64,000 nucleotides of DNA from Magnetospirillum aberrantis SpK (GTDB taxonomy: Bacteria; Pseudomonadota; Alphaproteobacteria; Rhodospirillales; Magnetospirillaceae), in NCBI RefSeq assembly GCF_011022235.1, contig NZ_JAAIYP010000042.1, positions 1 through 64,000 on the forward strand, read 5' to 3'. This document shows positions 63,606 through 64,000 of this stretch, piece after piece. Every line of letters starts with the position of its first letter. Positions within the stretch are counted from its first letter, which is position 1. The position numbers and the translations under genes are program-made. A model generated the notes under the pieces. That model was not told where the DNA came from, did no database searches, and worked only from the letters and a program-made list of their open reading frames with translations.

Positions 63606-64000
63606 ATGCCGCAATCCCGCCCCTTCGTGCTGATCGACCGTGACGGCACCCTCAACGTCGAAAAGCATTACCTTTCCGATCCCGACCAAATGGAGTTGCT
63701 GCCCGGCGCCGCGGCCGCTCTCAGGCGGCTGCGCGATGCCGGTTTCGGTATCGCCGTGCTGACCAATCAATCAGGAATCGCCCGCGGCTATTTCAGCCTG
63801 GACCGGCTGGAGGAGGTCCACGGCCGCCTGCGCGCCTTGCTGGCGGCGGAAGGAGTCGAACTGGACGGCATCTACCTGTGCCCGCACGGACCCGACGACG
63901 ATTGCGACTGCCGCAAGCCGTTGCCGGGCATGGTCTTGCAGGCGGTGGCCGAACATGGTTTCGATCCCCGCCGCGCCTTCATGGTCGGCGACAAGGAAGT
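63606..64000 (+). CDS. gmhB: D-glycero-D-manno-heptose 1,7-bisphosphate 7-phosphatase-like HAD protein (3' truncated by window)
   Basis: The visible 131 residues form a HAD phosphatase: LIDRDGTLN with nucleophile D11 and acid D13, TNQSGIARGYF as motif II, a zinc loop CPHGPDDDCDCRKP (Cys-x-His then Cys-x-Cys), and VGDK of motif IV at the edge. The zinc loop and short length are those of GmhB. The enzyme removes the 7-phosphate during ADP-heptose synthesis for LPS. An in-frame ATG at 63591 is an alternative start. The gene is cut by the window end. Confidence 0.85.
   Translation, partial: MPQSRPFVLIDRDGTLNVEKHYLSDPDQMELLPGAAAALRRLRDAGFGIAVLTNQSGIARGYFSLDRLEEVHGRLRALLAAEGVELDGIYLCPHGPDDDCDCRKPLPGMVLQAVAEHGFDPRRAFMVGDKE

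Overview
The window is high-GC, gene-dense DNA from a free-living alphaproteobacterium. It is most like Rhodospirillales (Magnetospirillum-type), but that placement is an inference from overall gene character, the style of the infC leader and an alphaproteobacterial-type heat-shock promoter; no rRNA or marker phylogeny was available. About 58 protein genes, one tRNA and a few regulatory sites can be supported. No IS element, phage, CRISPR array or rRNA was found, and no gap longer than 300 bases lacks a gene.

Region 1 (1-18.4 kb) is a surface-glycan precursor region. It has a SAM methyltransferase, a nucleotide-sugar epimerase, and a PseG/SpsG, NeuB/SpsE and SpsF trio for an activated nonulosonic-type acid. 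These are followed by a large orphan protein and then an unusual set: HpcH/HpaI-type aldolase, KdsB-like CMP-transferase, SGNH plus MBOAT O-acetylation pair, Gfo/Idh dehydrogenase, SDR and a 3-dehydroquinate-synthase-like cyclase. I read this set as a candidate unassigned route to a CMP-activated 2-keto-3-deoxy acid and/or a carbocyclic sugar. A 2-hydroxyacid dehydrogenase, a heparinase-II/III-like protein and a membrane-anchored SGNH protein follow.

Region 2 (18.4-36.2 kb) is one tightly packed plus-strand run, many genes overlapping as ATGA or GTGA. It holds three asparagine-synthetase paralogues, eight glycosyltransferases, a Wzx-type flippase, a DegT-type PLP enzyme and a FemAB-like aminoacyltransferase. 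It looks like an assembly line for a repeat-unit polysaccharide or glycolipid decorated with amides or amino acids. No Wzy polymerase, Wzz or ABC exporter is visible.

Region 3 (36.2-49.4 kb) is mostly housekeeping: divergent ldcA-like and mpl-like genes (peptidoglycan tripeptide recycling), tRNA-Ser(CGA), infC with an apparent AUA start, thrS, htpX with an RpoH-like promoter, nadK, moaA and a DUF2478-like gene. Two glycosyltransferases, an alpha/beta hydrolase and two methyltransferases are mixed in.

Region 4 (49.4-64 kb) returns to glycan genes: a second MBOAT plus SGNH-like pair, a second heparinase-like gene, five glycosyltransferases, a DegT plus radical-SAM/SPASM operon, a transglutaminase-like protein and galE. 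It ends in rsmB and a truncated gmhB.
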